In this document: positions 14,698-15,215 of the stretch, in pieces
Layout of the letters: every line of letters starts with the position of its first letter
How positions within the stretch are numbered: the first letter of the stretch is position 1
Source: FEN-1297 sp046705645
GTDB lineage: Bacteria > Bacteroidota > Ignavibacteria > Ignavibacteriales > Ignavibacteriaceae
Assembly (NCBI GenBank): GCA_046705645.1
Contig: JBJKQE010000099.1
Coordinates: forward strand, 1-15,215
Direction: 5' to 3'
DNA length: 15,215 nt
The notes under the pieces: generated by a model
What the model was told of the DNA's origin: nothing
What the model saw: the letters and a program-made list of their open reading frames with translations, nothing else
Databases searched by the model: none
Translations under genes and position numbers: made by a program

Positions 14698-15215
14698 CTT
14701 TTAGATACATAAGGATTATCTTTAATATAAAAACGCCAGGGTAAATCAACCGATTTTTTTATGCCGATTCTTTTAGTATTTATTATATTATTTTCTTTAA
14801 TATCCGGTGCATCCAATAAATAAATTATATTCCCCGTCAAATCCAGTCCGTAATGATCTTTATTAATTGACATTGCCTGGCAAATTTTACCAGGTCCGTT
14901 TGTTAAATTATATTTTTCTTTTTCATTTACCAAATTTCTATTCAATCGGTTTTTAACCATAATGTCTTCACCTTTAATAGGTTCAATTGCTCTAATAAGT
15001 ACAGCTGTACCTTGACCGGCTTTTCCGGTAACAACATTACAGCAAAAATGCGCACCATAAGTAAAATAGACATAAAAAAAACCGCCTTTACCAAACATTA
15101 TTTCATTACGTTTTGTTTTCCCGATAAAAGTATGAGCAGCTTCATCAATTGAGCCATCGTAAGCTTCTACCTCCACTATCTTGCCGGATAAAATACGTCC
15201 CTTGTCCTTTTTCAC
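14694..15215 (-). CDS. DNA-3-methyladenine glycosylase, AAG/MPG family (5' end outside the window)
   Basis: The last 173 codons of an AAG/MPG-type base-excision repair glycosylase are present; the frame is open to the window edge and about 20-30 N-terminal residues are probably missing. The first visible codon is GTG but it is unlikely to be the true start. In the visible numbering, IVEVEAYDG (13-21) carries the catalytic Glu (E17) and Tyr (Y19), followed by DEAAH (24-28), RNEIMFG (36-42), YVYFTYG (48-54), NGPGKICQAM (106-115) and RIGIKKSVDLPWRFY (149-163). These cover the whole active site. The enzyme removes alkylated purines such as 3-methyladenine from DNA in the cytoplasm. Its stop overlaps the glycosyltransferase start as ATGA, so the two are probably co-transcribed despite unrelated roles. 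Confidence 0.94.
   Translation of the reverse strand: MKKDKGRILSGKIVEVEAYDGSIDEAAHTFIGKTKRNEIMFGKGGFFYVYFTYGAHFCCNVVTGKAGQGTAVLIRAIEPIKGEDIMVKNRLNRNLVNEKEKYNLTNGPGKICQAMSINKDHYGLDLTGNIIYLLDAPDIKENNIINTKRIGIKKSVDLPWRFYIKDNPYVSKR

Noticed and set aside
1..15215. CRISPR arrays, tRNA/rRNA genes, insertion sequences, att sites or prophage
   Set aside because: I saw no spaced direct repeats, cloverleaf-like stretches, transposase or integrase motifs on either strand.

Overview
The window is AT-rich, and every supported gene lies on the minus strand, so transcription runs from high to low coordinates. Several features suggest a Gram-negative bacterium of the Bacteroidota/Chlorobiota/Ignavibacteriota group, most likely an Ignavibacteria-like lineage: a GWxTD-domain protein, a zinc-ribbon/DUF2007 protein beside a CPBP protease and CdsA, a DUF3108 protein, a three-gene MlaE/MlaF/MlaD set, and an Omp85 protein. 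Clear Shine-Dalgarno sequences precede some genes and are absent before others, which argues against a typical member of the class Bacteroidia. This placement is inference from gene content, not a phylogeny.

Reading 5' to 3' on the minus strand, there seem to be three transcription units. Unit A (15215 to 12852) holds a 3-methyladenine DNA glycosylase cut by the window edge, a family 9 glycosyltransferase (heptosyltransferase-like), and an exported DUF3108 protein, joined by 4- and 8-nt overlaps. Unit B (about 12671 to 3174) follows a gap of about 180 bp. It holds a CPBP membrane protease, a zinc-ribbon/DUF2007 protein, CdsA, RimO, an exported GWxTD protein, a PfkB-family sugar kinase, an Omp85/TamA-like outer-membrane protein, a UbiA-family prenyltransferase, RNase HII and YraN. 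The 61-bp gap before the kinase could hide an internal promoter. Unit C (2889 to the left edge) follows a 284-bp gap. It holds MlaE permease, MlaF ATPase, MlaD/MCE protein and the start of an aspartate/glutamate racemase family gene.

The common theme is building and maintaining the cell envelope. CdsA makes CDP-diacylglycerol, the UbiA enzyme prenylates a lipid precursor, the glycosyltransferase probably extends a surface glycan, the Omp85 protein inserts outer-membrane proteins, and MlaEFD moves lipids between membranes. Housekeeping genes (rimO, rnhB, yraN, the glycosylase) are interleaved with these.

I found no CRISPR array, tRNA, rRNA, insertion sequence, phage or toxin/antitoxin genes, and no clear undescribed multi-gene system. 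The best leads are an extended -10 promoter inside a perfect inverted repeat upstream of mlaE, a Shine-Dalgarno-led 15-codon frame overlapping the yraN start, a DGGGP-synthase-like UbiA protein, and a sugar kinase with a Glu in place of the expected substrate-binding Asp.
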